Origin: an uncultured Clostridia bacterium
GTDB lineage: Bacteria; Bacillota; Clostridia; Lachnospirales; CAG-274
NCBI GenBank assembly: GCA_947627855.1
Contig: CANQXR010000005.1
Coordinates: forward strand, 1-64,000
Reading direction: 5' to 3'
Length of the DNA: 64,000 nt
The notes under the pieces were generated by a model. The model did no database searches, was not told the origin of the DNA, and saw only the letters and a list, made by a program, of their open reading frames with translations. This document shows positions 25,655-33,909 of the stretch, one piece after another (the first letter of the stretch is position 1; every line of letters starts with the position of its first letter). The position numbers were made by a program, and so were the translations under genes.

Positions 25655-25950
25655 ATGTTCGGCATTATACCCGTAAATCAGGAAATCAATCTGAAGGGGC
25701 TTGCTGCGTTTGCAAAGGATAAGCGTGTGGAAATGATACATCTCAGAGAGCTTCTGCCCCTTACGGGCTATATGCGAGGGGCTGTTCTCCCATAGGCATG
25801 AAAAAGGCATACCCCACCTATATAGAAAGTTTCTGCCTTAAATATGACGTTATAGGCATAAGCGGAGGAAAAAGGGGACTTCAGATAATACTAAGCCCCC
25901 ACGATATTATAAAAATAACAAACGCAAAAATATTTGAAAACCATATCTGA
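25655..25950 (+). pseudogene. Frameshifted ybaK copy 3
   Basis: The same truncated copy as the previous one, but one G is missing in the GCGAGGGGGCTG stretch (near 25777). The frame therefore reads GYMRGAVLP and stops at 25793-25795. The rest (from 25798, MKKAYPTYIES) continues in another frame to 25950. It also shows the most substitutions of the three units, consistent with decay. Confidence 0.9.
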
Positions 25951-25976
25951 AGCCCGGCTTTACATAAAAAAGGGCT
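25951..25976 (+). terminator. Terminator of the nth-ybaK operon
   Basis: AAGCCC pairs with GGGCTT across an A-rich loop and is followed by TTTTTA. The T-run overlaps the stop codon of the minus-strand lipoprotein gene. The first half of this hairpin also ends ybaK copies 1 and 2, but without its pairing partner, so only the last unit terminates. Confidence 0.75.
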
Positions 25977-25978
25977 TT

Positions 25979-26974
25979 TTATTCCGTGACGGATTTATTT
26001 TTAATATAAGCCTCTGTTCTTTCCTGTACATTTCTTTCTATGTTTCTGTAGAAAAACTGATAATCGTACAGGTGATAAACACCGTCCTCAAATATGTCAA
26101 GTCCTGCCGGATATTCTTCGGGCGTAACATCGGTAACCTTCAATGCCCCTCTGACATTGTCGATATATGCCCCTGTCAAAGCGGGTATTTCACTTTTTAT
26201 ATTTCCGTCATAGTCCGTAAAGCACGCACCTGAATTCAGGCTCTTGTCCGCAGGAGTGCTGTCGGTTTTCCAATTAAGGGGATTTATAGCCAGTGTTTTC
26301 GTACCCTTGGGAATTATCAGGGAATCCTCCACATACTCCGCCTCGCTGTTAAATGCCACTACGACCCCAACATCATTTTCGCCGGAAGCAAATTTCAGCT
26401 GAGGATATTCTTCGGTTTCCTCCTCAGTAACACGCCAGCCAATGGCATAGCACGCCACAAGCCTGTCCTGCATATCCTCATCATCAAAGCATTCCTTCAT
26501 AAGCCTTATGCACATATCCGCCCCTTGGGAAAAGCCCGCAAGTATAATGGGACGACCCTCATTGCAGTTTTCAAGGTAATATTCAAAGGAATTTTTCACG
26601 TCCTCAAAAGCAAGGGAAAAATATTTCTCGCTTTCGTTTTCTTCCATTTTGTAAACATCAAGACCTGCCTGACGGTAATAGGGTGCAAAAAAGCGACAGT
26701 CATCGTCATAAATTCCCTTTTCCATATTCGTTGCGCCAAGAAAGCTTGCCTTCGTGTCCTCGTCTGTCAGCTCCATATTGTGCAGATCGCCCTCTCCCAT
26801 ATAAACAGTGGGGCACACAAAAAATACATCGGCTGTTTTGTCTGCTTCGTCCTCCTCAAAATATGCCCAGTTTGACCTGTCGCCGTAGTCAACGCCGTCT
26901 TTCGGGGCACAGCCGCCAAGGCACGCCGAAAATACAGTAATAAAAATCAATAAAGTAAGTCTTAGTTTTTTCAT
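25979..26974 (-). CDS. DUF3089 family lipoprotein
   Basis: 331 residues. A lipoprotein signal, MKKLRLTLLIFITVFSACLG then GCAPKD, has a lipobox-type cysteine. The body fits the alpha/beta-hydrolase-like DUF3089 family: VFFVCPTVYMG, FFAPYYRQAGLDVY and the nucleophile-elbow-like ILAGFSQGADM (Ser in GFSQG, about residue 160). Function is unknown in the family; a secreted esterase-type activity is possible. I prefer the ATG at 26974, which is preceded by AAGGGGGAACAAT, to the ORF start at 27076, which would bury the lipoprotein signal. Confidence 0.82.
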   Translation of the reverse strand: MKKLRLTLLIFITVFSACLGGCAPKDGVDYGDRSNWAYFEEDEADKTADVFFVCPTVYMGEGDLHNMELTDEDTKASFLGATNMEKGIYDDDCRFFAPYYRQAGLDVYKMEENESEKYFSLAFEDVKNSFEYYLENCNEGRPIILAGFSQGADMCIRLMKECFDDEDMQDRLVACYAIGWRVTEEETEEYPQLKFASGENDVGVVVAFNSEAEYVEDSLIIPKGTKTLAINPLNWKTDSTPADKSLNSGACFTDYDGNIKSEIPALTGAYIDNVRGALKVTDVTPEEYPAGLDIFEDGVYHLYDYQFFYRNIERNVQERTEAYIKNKSVTE

Positions 26975-27226
26975 ATTGTTCCCCCTTATTATGACCGCAA
27001 GTACGCCCCACGGGCAAATACATTCAGCAAAGTACAGACAGCCTATAATAACATATCGCCGCTTTCCCCTCTGCATAAAAATTTACTCACAGCCGGATTT
27101 TGCTGTTATTATATCACAGACCACATTCCGTTTCAACACATAATGTATATCTGTTATGTAAATATAATTTTGCGTGAATCGATTTAGCCTATGGTCTGAC
27201 CGATGGGCAAAAACCGATATATACTG

Positions 27227-27255
27227 TTGAAAAGACGGAATTTGTCTGCTATAAT
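27227..27255 (+). promoter_or_regulatory. Promoter of the EamA transporter gene
   Basis: TTGAAA (27227-27232) and TATAAT (27250-27255) are separated by 17 bp. Confidence 0.85.
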
Positions 27256-27281
27256 GTTAAATATTGAAAGGGGGAATGGAA

Positions 27282-28196
27282 ATGAAAGTAAAAGACAGTA
27301 TTATTTTATCTGTAATAATGATATTGACAGCGGCTTCGGGGTGGGGCATAATCGGCGTTTTTTCACGGCCTCTTTCCGAATACGGATTCAGCGCTTTGCA
27401 GATAACATTTATGAGAAGCCTTATTGTTGTATTTGGAATGGGTGTTTTTCTGTTGTTTAAAAACAAGAAGCTTTTTCATATAAAGGTCGGTGATGTCTGG
27501 ATATTTTTGGGAAACGGACTTTTAAGCATTGTATTCTTCAATGTATGTTATTTTATGACCATAAACAACTCCACACTTGCCGTGGCTTCCATACTTCTTT
27601 ATACGGCGCCCTGTTTTGTAATGATTATGTCGGCGATGTTCTTCAAAGAGAAAATAACCTTGCAGAAGCTTGCCGCTTTGGTTCTGGCGTTTTTGGGCTG
27701 TATGTCTGCAAGCGGATTTGCAGGGGGAGATATAAGACTTTCTTCTTTTATGACAGGCATAGGCTCAGGGATTGGGTATGCTTCTTACAGCATATTTGGG
27801 AAAGCTGCGCTCAGAAAATATCACACATTTACATTTATATTCTATACCTTTGCAGTTGCCGCAGCGGGACTGCTGCCTTTTACGGACGTGGGAAATATTG
27901 TCCGGACTGTTTCGGTAAATACGGAGTGTCTGAGGGCAATTATGGGATTGGGAATAATATCCACATTCCTGCCGTACATACTGTATACAAAGGGGCTTGA
28001 AAATATAGAAGCCGGCAAGGCCTCTGTTCTTGCATTTGCCGAGCCTATGGTTGCCGCCGCTGCCGGAATTATAATTTTTTCCGAGCCTGTCGGCTTAAAG
28101 AACATACTGGGCATAGCGCTTATTTTCTTTGCCATAGTCCTGCTCAACATACCCTTAAAATATAAGCCATATAAAAAAGAAATACGGCAGCATTGA
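27282..28196 (+). CDS. EamA/DMT family transporter
   Basis: About 304 residues with ten hydrophobic helices in two EamA halves (WGIIGVFSRPLSEYGFSAL in the first, GIGSGIGYASYSIFGKAAL in the second). Substrate unknown; family members export metabolites or amino acids. The ATG at 27282 has AAGGGGG at 7 nt; the upstream TTG/ATG options sit on top of the ribosome binding site. It is a single-gene unit with its own promoter and terminator. Confidence 0.9.
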   Translation: MKVKDSIILSVIMILTAASGWGIIGVFSRPLSEYGFSALQITFMRSLIVVFGMGVFLLFKNKKLFHIKVGDVWIFLGNGLLSIVFFNVCYFMTINNSTLAVASILLYTAPCFVMIMSAMFFKEKITLQKLAALVLAFLGCMSASGFAGGDIRLSSFMTGIGSGIGYASYSIFGKAALRKYHTFTFIFYTFAVAAAGLLPFTDVGNIVRTVSVNTECLRAIMGLGIISTFLPYILYTKGLENIEAGKASVLAFAEPMVAAAAGIIIFSEPVGLKNILGIALIFFAIVLLNIPLKYKPYKKEIRQH

Positions 28197-28214
28197 TTCT
28201 GAAACAATGCTGCC
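28186..28214. terminator. Bidirectional hairpin between EamA and L,D-transpeptidase genes
   Basis: GGCAGCATTG and CAATGCTGCC form a perfect 10-bp stem in the convergent gap. It overlaps the last EamA codons and is followed by GCTTTTA on the + strand and by a T-rich stretch on the minus strand. Confidence 0.75.
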
Positions 28215-28221
28215 GCTTTTA

Positions 28222-28989
28222 TCAGTTTACCCAAACGGCGGTTTTTTCTCTGACGTTTCTGTACACATATTCCGCATCGCTTATGCTCATTCTTACACAG
28301 CCGCTGCTGCGCTTTTCTCCCAGAATGGGATCCGTAACATTGCCTTCTTTATCCATTGCAACAGAATGAAACAGATATGAGCCGTTAAATCTTACCCAGA
28401 ATTTTGCTCCGCTTTTAAGTCTTGAGGAATAAAACCATTCGCCCTTGTCGGAAACGTAAAAAAGACCTCTTGTGGTAGGGGACTGATTTCTTCCTGTTGC
28501 ACAGCTTATTCTCATATCAAGGCGATAGCTGCCTTTTCTGCCTTTTAGAATATAAACCTGCTGTCTGTGTATATCCACCCATATAAATTTATCCGTAGGG
28601 CTTTCAAAGCCTCTTGTATTGACAAAGCATTCTATTTCCCTATCCGATAAAGAATCCTTTGCCGACGGTTCGTCCTTTGGTATGCTTATATCTTCGGCTT
28701 TTACCCATACCTCATCGCCGTTGTGCTTTATAAGATACCATTTCAGACTGAAATCCCTGAGTATGAGTACGCTTTCCCGTTTTTCCGACAGGCAGGAGCC
28801 GGAGTTTTCATCGGGATTTTCAAAAAGACTTACCCCCTTTTTAATTTCTCCGTATACAGGAGATGCAACAACCTTTTTTTCCGCTGTTTCGATTTCCTCG
28901 TCAGTATAAACCGCCGCTCTGCCGTTTACAAGACTGAAGCCTGTCACAATAACCACCACCGCCAAAAAGCATAATATATATCTATGCAT
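28222..28989 (-). CDS. L,D-transpeptidase (YkuD) with SH3-like domain
   Basis: 255 residues. An N-terminal hydrophobic segment (YILCFLAVVVIVTGFSLV) is followed by an SH3-like segment (about 45-100) and a YkuD catalytic domain (about 125-255). The domain starts FIWVDIHRQQVYILKG and carries HSVAMDKEG and RSSGCVRMSISDAEYV, the conserved His and the nucleophile Cys in S-G-C-V-R. It should form 3-3 peptidoglycan cross-links or attach proteins to the wall outside the membrane. Confidence 0.92.
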   Translation of the reverse strand: MHRYILCFLAVVVIVTGFSLVNGRAAVYTDEEIETAEKKVVASPVYGEIKKGVSLFENPDENSGSCLSEKRESVLILRDFSLKWYLIKHNGDEVWVKAEDISIPKDEPSAKDSLSDREIECFVNTRGFESPTDKFIWVDIHRQQVYILKGRKGSYRLDMRISCATGRNQSPTTRGLFYVSDKGEWFYSSRLKSGAKFWVRFNGSYLFHSVAMDKEGNVTDPILGEKRSSGCVRMSISDAEYVYRNVREKTAVWVN

Positions 28990-29105
28990 ATATGAATCCT
29001 TTTTTATTTAAGTATATGCTGAGGATATAACAATTAACATATTGATATTTTTTTAACAATATGGAGCCTTTTTTTAATTTTTTTGCCAAAACACTTGATT
29101 TATTT

Positions 29106-29133
29106 TTGATTTTATGTAATTATATTATATAAG
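29106..29133 (+). promoter_or_regulatory. Candidate promoter of nadB-nadC
   Basis: TTGATT (29106-29111) and TATAAG (29128-29133) are separated by 16 bp, about 120 bp before nadB. No clear repressor site (NiaR-type) could be identified by eye. The rest of the 28990-29255 gap is A/T-rich without other features. Confidence 0.4.
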
Positions 29134-29255
29134 CTTATATGAGCTGCAAATAAAATCGGATTGGGAAATTTTGCAAATAGTTATTTACATAAGGTCAAAT
29201 CTTTGTTAAAAAATTAACTATAAATTCTTGATCTGCCCCACATGGAGGAAAATAA

Positions 29256-30740
29256 ATGATATTAACAGATGTTATCATAATAGGCGCGGGCATAGCCGCC
29301 CACTCAGTAGCGTGCCGATTGTGTGACAGAGGCAAAAAGGTAATAATCTTAACAAAAAGCAACAAACACGACTGCAATTCCACACTTGCCCAAGGCGGAA
29401 TATCGGTTGCCCTGAGAGAAGATGACAGCTATATGTCACACTATGAGGACACTCTGAGCGCAGGCTGTGGGCTGAATGATAAGGAAGCTACCATGACGCT
29501 TGTAAAAGAGGCTCCCGGTATAATACGTGAATTCATAGAATCGGGTATGAATTTTGACAAAAATGCCGATGGCTCCCTGAGCTTCGGAAGAGAGGCCGCC
29601 CACAAGCTGGCAAGGGTAATACACGCCGGCGGCGACAGAACAGGGCTTAAGGTTATGGAGCAGCTTTATAAAAACCTGGGAGACCGTGCGGAAATACGTG
29701 AAAATGAGCCTGTTATCGATCTGATTGTCAAAGACGGCGAGGCTGTGGGAGTCATTACCCGTGACAAGGACGGAAATTTCAACACCTACTGCGCCCCATA
29801 TATAGTTCTGGCAGCAGGAGGAATAGGCAATCTTTTCCCCGGCACATCAAACGATGCTACTATCACCGGCGACAGCATAGCCCTTGCATACAGAAGCGGC
29901 GCAGAGCTTAAAAATCTTGAGTTTATACAGTTCCATCCCACGCTTCTCACCATAAACGGAAAAAATTTCGGACTTATTTCGGAGGCGGTAAGAGGCGACG
30001 GCGGCATACTTGTAAACGAAAAGGGAGAAAGAATTATGGAGGGCGTTCACCCTCTTAAGGATCTGGCTCCGAGAGATGTTGTGTCAAGAGCCGTATACAG
30101 CCATACTCAGAAGGGTGAAAATATTTATTTGGATATATCGGGAATATCGGGCTTCAGAAGCCGTTTCCCCAATGTATCGGAAATATGTGAATCAAACGGT
30201 GTTGACATTGACAAAAATCTTATTCCGGTCGCTCCGGGGGCACATTTTCATATGGGCGGTGTGAAGGCTCTGCCCACAGGCGAAACCACTTTGCCGGGGC
30301 TGTATGCCGTTGGGGAAGCAGCGTGTACAAACGTACACGGGGCCAATCGGCTTGCAAGCAATTCTCTTCTTGAGGGGCTTGTTTTCGGAAGACTGACGGC
30401 TGATAATATAGCCGATTCCGACAGACATATGCGCACCGCACAATATACTATGCCTACTGTGAAAATGAATGTTCCGCTTCCGTCAAAAAAGGACATTGCA
30501 AAGGTTATGATGAAGTGCGTAGGAATTGTGAGAACGGAAAAAAGTCTGCTTGAGGGCATAGAATATTTTGAAAGCTTTATGCCCGATAAAAAAGGCTTTG
30601 TATCTATAAACCCAATGCTCTGCACCGATGAGGAGCTGGAAATTTACAATATGCTGACTGCCGGCTGGCTTATAGCCAAGGCTGCTTATAACAGAAAGGA
30701 AAGCTTTGGCGCTCATTATATGGAAAATCGGCTTAACTGA
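29256..30740 (+). CDS. nadB: L-aspartate oxidase
   Basis: 494 residues. It oxidises aspartate to iminoaspartate, the first step of de novo NAD synthesis. An FAD-binding motif IIIGAGIAAHSVA is at the N-terminus. Substrate-loop motifs follow: STLAQGGISVAL, FIQFHPT, GAHFHMGGVK and CTNVHGANRLASNSLLEGLVFGR, as in NadB. The helical C-terminal domain is shorter than in E. coli NadB, as in many Clostridia. The next gene is nadC, but quinolinate synthase (nadA) is not in the window. A palindrome element separates nadB from nadC. Confidence 0.95.
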   Translation: MILTDVIIIGAGIAAHSVACRLCDRGKKVIILTKSNKHDCNSTLAQGGISVALREDDSYMSHYEDTLSAGCGLNDKEATMTLVKEAPGIIREFIESGMNFDKNADGSLSFGREAAHKLARVIHAGGDRTGLKVMEQLYKNLGDRAEIRENEPVIDLIVKDGEAVGVITRDKDGNFNTYCAPYIVLAAGGIGNLFPGTSNDATITGDSIALAYRSGAELKNLEFIQFHPTLLTINGKNFGLISEAVRGDGGILVNEKGERIMEGVHPLKDLAPRDVVSRAVYSHTQKGENIYLDISGISGFRSRFPNVSEICESNGVDIDKNLIPVAPGAHFHMGGVKALPTGETTLPGLYAVGEAACTNVHGANRLASNSLLEGLVFGRLTADNIADSDRHMRTAQYTMPTVKMNVPLPSKKDIAKVMMKCVGIVRTEKSLLEGIEYFESFMPDKKGFVSINPMLCTDEELEIYNMLTAGWLIAKAAYNRKESFGAHYMENRLN

Positions 30741-30763
30741 AAATAAAAGCCATAAATCCTGAG

Positions 30764-30880
30764 GGGCTGCTCGGGTCGTATTTCAGCCATCAGTGCGGCG
30801 GACTTGTCCGCCGCACTGATGGCTGAAATACGACCCGACCCGCGGGGCAGCCTTTCAAACCGTCTGCGACGGTTTGAAGG
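30764..30880. repeat. Palindrome element C: two hairpins inside the nad operon
   Basis: GGCTGCTCGG starts the element. Hairpin 1 (30771-30838) has 32-base perfect arms around CTTG. Constant GACCCGCGG follows. Hairpin 2 (30851-30880) is tipped CCGTC-TGC-GACGG. GGGCTGC (30764-30770) can also pair with GCAGCCC-type sequence near 30847-30852 as an outer stem. It lies between two genes read in the same direction, so it would be part of the nadBC transcript unless it terminates. Confidence 0.9.
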
Positions 30881-30937
30881 GCTGCGCAAGCACATTCCAC
30901 ACTGGCAACAATTTTAATGAAAAAAGCAGGAGAAATT

Positions 30938-31786
30938 ATGAACAATATATTATTAAATGAACAGCTTAAAAGTTTTTTAAATGAGGACATAGGAACCGGT
31001 GATCTTTCTTCGGAGCTTGTGTTCGGCAGTGACGCTATGGGAAAGGGCGGCTTTCTTGCCAAAACCGATGGTATAATCTGCGGAACTTTTCTGATTAAAG
31101 CCGTATATGAGGCTTATGGCGACCATGATGTTTCTGTCAGGCTTAACGCAAGAGACTCGGAAGAGGTAAAGAAAGGTGATATCATAGCGGAGGTCAGCGG
31201 AAAAGTCAGAACTCTCCTTTCCTGTGAAAGAATCATACTGAATCTTATGCAGAGAATGAGCGGAATCGCCACTATGAGCAAAGAGCTTGTTGATAGACTG
31301 GACGACCCAACAATAAAGATCGTTGACACGAGAAAAACTTTGCCGGGACTAAGAATGCTTGATAAATATGCGGTAAGGTGCGGCGGAGCATATAACCACA
31401 GAATAGGTCTGTATGACGGTGTAATGCTCAAGGACAACCATATTGCATTTTCGGGCGGTATTACAGAGGCGGTAAAGCTTGTCAGAGGAAAGCTTGGGCA
31501 TATGGTCAAGATAGAGGTCGAAACGGAAACCGAAGAGCAGGTAAGGGAGGCTGTTGCAGTAGGCGCTGACGTGATAATGTTTGACAACCGCACTCCGGAG
31601 GAAGTAAGGGAGTTTGTTAAGCTTGTACCCGATAATATTATAACGGAGGTTTCCGGAGGAATAACGCCCGATACTATATCAGCCTATAAGGGCTGCGGCG
31701 CTAACTATATTTCAACGGGATATATGACACACTCCGTAAAGCCTCTTGATATAAGCTTTAATACAATAGGCGGAATAAAATTATAA
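30938..31786 (+). CDS. nadC: Nicotinate-nucleotide pyrophosphorylase (quinolinate phosphoribosyltransferase)
   Basis: 282 residues. It converts quinolinate and PRPP to nicotinate mononucleotide. Family motifs are FLNEDIGTGDLSSELV, LNLMQRMSGIATM, VDTRKTLPGLRMLDKYAV, GGAYNHRIGLYDGVMLKDNH, IEVETETEEQV and EVSGGITPDTI. The ATG at 30938 follows CAGGAGA; an in-frame ATG seven codons upstream lacks a site. It is downstream of nadB, with only the palindrome between them. Confidence 0.96.
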   Translation: MNNILLNEQLKSFLNEDIGTGDLSSELVFGSDAMGKGGFLAKTDGIICGTFLIKAVYEAYGDHDVSVRLNARDSEEVKKGDIIAEVSGKVRTLLSCERIILNLMQRMSGIATMSKELVDRLDDPTIKIVDTRKTLPGLRMLDKYAVRCGGAYNHRIGLYDGVMLKDNHIAFSGGITEAVKLVRGKLGHMVKIEVETETEEQVREAVAVGADVIMFDNRTPEEVREFVKLVPDNIITEVSGGITPDTISAYKGCGANYISTGYMTHSVKPLDISFNTIGGIKL

Positions 31787-31804
31787 AATCTCTCTGAAAA
31801 AAAC

Positions 31805-31939
31805 GCCGCCTGTGCTTCGCACAGGCGGCATCGGCGGGCGAGGGGGCAAAGGGAGGACAGCCCTGCTGTCCTCCCTTTGCCCCCTCGCCCGCCGATGCCC
31901 GTCATTTTCCGCCGTCTGTGACGGCGGAAAATGACGGGC
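31805..31939. repeat. Palindrome element D: three hairpins in a row
   Basis: Hairpin 1 (31805-31829) has 11-base arms and the loop TTC. Hairpin 2 (31830-31896) has 32-base perfect arms and the loop CCT. Hairpin 3 (31897-31939) has 20-base perfect arms and the loop TGT in the CCGTC-TGT-GACGG tip shared with element A. They abut with no spacer. The constant CTGCTCGG start is absent. The element fills the convergent gap between nadC and the minus-strand LSm-like gene. Confidence 0.92.
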
Positions 31940-31981
31940 GCATATGAGAACGGGAATATATATTAATTTTATAAATATTTA

Positions 31982-32290
31982 TCAGATTGCATTGTGAGTA
32001 AAGCCGGCTATTTTACAAATAGGGATTTCCGTTACGCTTCCCACCCAATTGCCATTGTAGGAATTTCTGCAATTGCAGTTTCTGTTGAAGCCGACCCTGC
32101 CGCCGCATGAGCTGCCAAGGGGACAGGTAGGAGCTGCACCGAGATCTGTGATAAGCTTTATGCTGCAGTCACATACAGATGCAAGAACTCCCGTAAAACC
32201 ACTGCCGGAAATACCTCCGCTTGTTGTAAATATAGTAACAGTCTGACCAACATATCTTTTTAAACTGTCAATAAGAGCACAATCAGACAA
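31982..32290 (-). CDS. Small LSm-like Cys-rich protein
   Basis: About 102 residues. The N-terminal half (LKRYVGQTVTIFTTSGG, GSGFTGVLASV, SIKLITDLG) has the short-strand pattern of an SH3/LSm-like barrel. The middle is Cys-rich (CPLGSSCGG, NRNCNC) and the end is VTEIPICKIAGFTHNAI. I recall proteins of this kind from Clostridia, with unknown function; a spore or envelope role is possible. The TTG at 32290 is chosen because AAGGGAGGA lies 7 nt upstream, while the TTG at 32308 would start before the ribosome binding site. Confidence 0.7.
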   Translation of the reverse strand: MSDCALIDSLKRYVGQTVTIFTTSGGISGSGFTGVLASVCDCSIKLITDLGAAPTCPLGSSCGGRVGFNRNCNCRNSYNGNWVGSVTEIPICKIAGFTHNAI

Positions 32291-32446
32291 GTCAAGTCCT
32301 CCCTTCAAGGTTTATAGTACATACTATGAAGGGCGTTTTTTTTTGTTACAGGTAATTAAAACTTATCATATGAGGGAAATAAAGGAATATATAAGCAATC
32401 TCAGATTTATTGGCTTGCCATTTGGGGCGGTACGCAATTTTCAGAG

Positions 32447-32609
32447 ACCCCGCCCACCCGCCCCTCCTCGCCTTACCGCTGTGGCTGAAGCTTATGCGGG
32501 TCGGAACCGCAGTTTTGTGTTGCGGTCAGGAATGGTTCCTTGCCAACCCGCAAAAGCTTAAATCCGACCAATGTAGGGCGCCGACACGGGGAGGGGTGGG
32601 TGGGCGGTG
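32447..32609. repeat. Palindrome element E: imperfect, nested
   Basis: An outer stem of 21 bp (32450-32470 with 32587-32607; 19 Watson-Crick pairs plus two wobbles) encloses a nested helix (AAGCTTATGCGGGT at 32488-32501 with ACCCGCAAAAGCTT at 32546-32559) and an inner GGAACC/GGTTCC pair. Its right arm matches the first 16 bases of the window in reverse complement. It is the least regular copy, either decayed or a different fold class. The rest of the 32291-32686 gap holds a short hairpin (GTTATTAAC-GCAA-GTTAATAAC, about 32610-32630) and the yabE terminator. Confidence 0.75.
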
Positions 32610-32631
32610 TTATTAACGCAAGTTAATAACA

Positions 32632-32684
32632 AAAAAAAGAATAAGGCTTTCCGCATATTATGACGGAAAGTCTTATTCTTCCGT
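32632..32684 (-). terminator. Terminator of yabE
   Basis: AAGAATAAGACTTTCCGTC and its partner form a long stem on the minus strand, followed by eight T (32639-32632), immediately beyond the yabE stop codon. Confidence 0.9.
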
Positions 32685-32686
32685 AA

Positions 32687-33760
32687 TTATGATAATACAT
32701 AAACCTGTACATTCTTTCTTCCGTAGTTGACGGCCTCGTTATATGAATTAAAGCAAAGGTCAATTTTATTTCCCTTTATGGCTCCGCCGGTGTCAGCCGC
32801 AAGAGCATATCCATATCCTTCAACATAAAGCTTTGTTCCGAGAGGTATAACCGATGGGTCTACTGCAACGATCCCATATCCGGCTCTTATGCCGCTGGCT
32901 GTTATTCCATACCCCGGCATTCCCGGAGACTTGCCTGTGCAGGCGTAGTCTATGGAATATGCAGATGAATTCATTGTAAGCTGTCTTACAACGCTTTCCG
33001 AACCCGTAAATGACATAACGGGAACGAACGGCTCCGGCTCATTTTTCTTTGTGCCGACTTCAACTACCTTGTTAATGGGTGCCTTGATGACGGCTTCATC
33101 GATCACGTCGTAATCCTTTTCTACGCCGCCTTCATACTTTACTCTTAAAGTAAGCTGTTTTTTTCCGTCAACGCCCTCGCTTATAACATTTGTAACTCCT
33201 TCTTCAAGTTCGGGATTCTCAATGGTTTCTGTTTCATAGGGATAATCAACCACTCTTGTTTCGACCTTTTTATAAACCGAAACAACGGGGATCTCATCAA
33301 CAACGTCATACGGCTGTGAAGAGCTTAATCCCTTGCCCAATGTATAATTTACTTCGGTTTCTTCCCTGAGAAGTGAAAGAGCTTCGCCAACAGTATATAC
33401 ATTCATATATATGGTATATCTTTCATTCCCGTCAATAAGAAAGGTTACGTTTTCGGCACGCTTTATGTTTATAACCATGCCGCCCGAAAGACTGTCGCTG
33501 AGTTCACAGTTCAGTATGTCCTTTTTGCCGAGAGTTATTCCCTTCTCTTTGAAAAGGTCACCGACAGTTTCAGTGTCTGTTACACAAACCTCAGATCCGT
33601 AATTGTCCTGCACAACTACTGCATATTTTCCGCTTACAACCTCTCTGTCATCAGCCGCCTTTACTATTGAAGTAAACATAAACAGCGTTGCAATAATTAT
33701 GAAAACAAAGACAATTACGTTTAACAATCTGCCAAAACGATGTACTGCCATGTTAATCAT
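32687..33760 (-). CDS. yabE: YabE-like protein: DUF348, G5 and 3D domains
   Basis: About 357 residues. An N-terminal membrane segment (LLNVIVFVFIIIATLFMF) is followed by two ubiquitin-like DUF348 units (about 40-165), a G5 domain (about 180-255) and a C-terminal 3D domain (about 270-357) with SAYSIDYACTGKSPGMPG and LAADTGGAIKGNKIDLCF, including the Asp residues that name the domain. Such proteins are predicted peptidoglycan lytic enzymes, related to resuscitation factors and MltA. The order metG-tatD-yabE is the same as in Bacillus subtilis. The start at 33760 follows AAGGAGG at 8 nt. Confidence 0.92.
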   Translation of the reverse strand: MINMAVHRFGRLLNVIVFVFIIIATLFMFTSIVKAADDREVVSGKYAVVVQDNYGSEVCVTDTETVGDLFKEKGITLGKKDILNCELSDSLSGGMVINIKRAENVTFLIDGNERYTIYMNVYTVGEALSLLREETEVNYTLGKGLSSSQPYDVVDEIPVVSVYKKVETRVVDYPYETETIENPELEEGVTNVISEGVDGKKQLTLRVKYEGGVEKDYDVIDEAVIKAPINKVVEVGTKKNEPEPFVPVMSFTGSESVVRQLTMNSSAYSIDYACTGKSPGMPGYGITASGIRAGYGIVAVDPSVIPLGTKLYVEGYGYALAADTGGAIKGNKIDLCFNSYNEAVNYGRKNVQVYVLS

Positions 33761-33909
33761 TAAAATTTCCTCCTTCCGGACAAAGTATTTTTTATTTGAA
33801 TCAGGATTTGCCCCGATTCCTTTGTCCTTGGTAAGACCCTGCATTTTGTAATATTATTTCACAGGTCCTTTAATGATTTGCAGTATTTATTTTAACACAT
33901 TTGTAACAA

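Larger units (their letters stand above)
25032..25976 (+). repeat. Three tandem copies of a 315-bp ybaK 3' segment
   Basis: Units start at 25032, 25347 and 25662 with an exact period of 315 bp. Units 1 and 2 are almost identical; unit 3 carries several substitutions and a one-base deletion. Each unit contains the last 96 or so codons of ybaK plus a short spacer ending TTACATAAAATGTTCG, which gives the later copies a new in-frame ATG. The third unit joins the original terminator. Confidence 0.95.
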
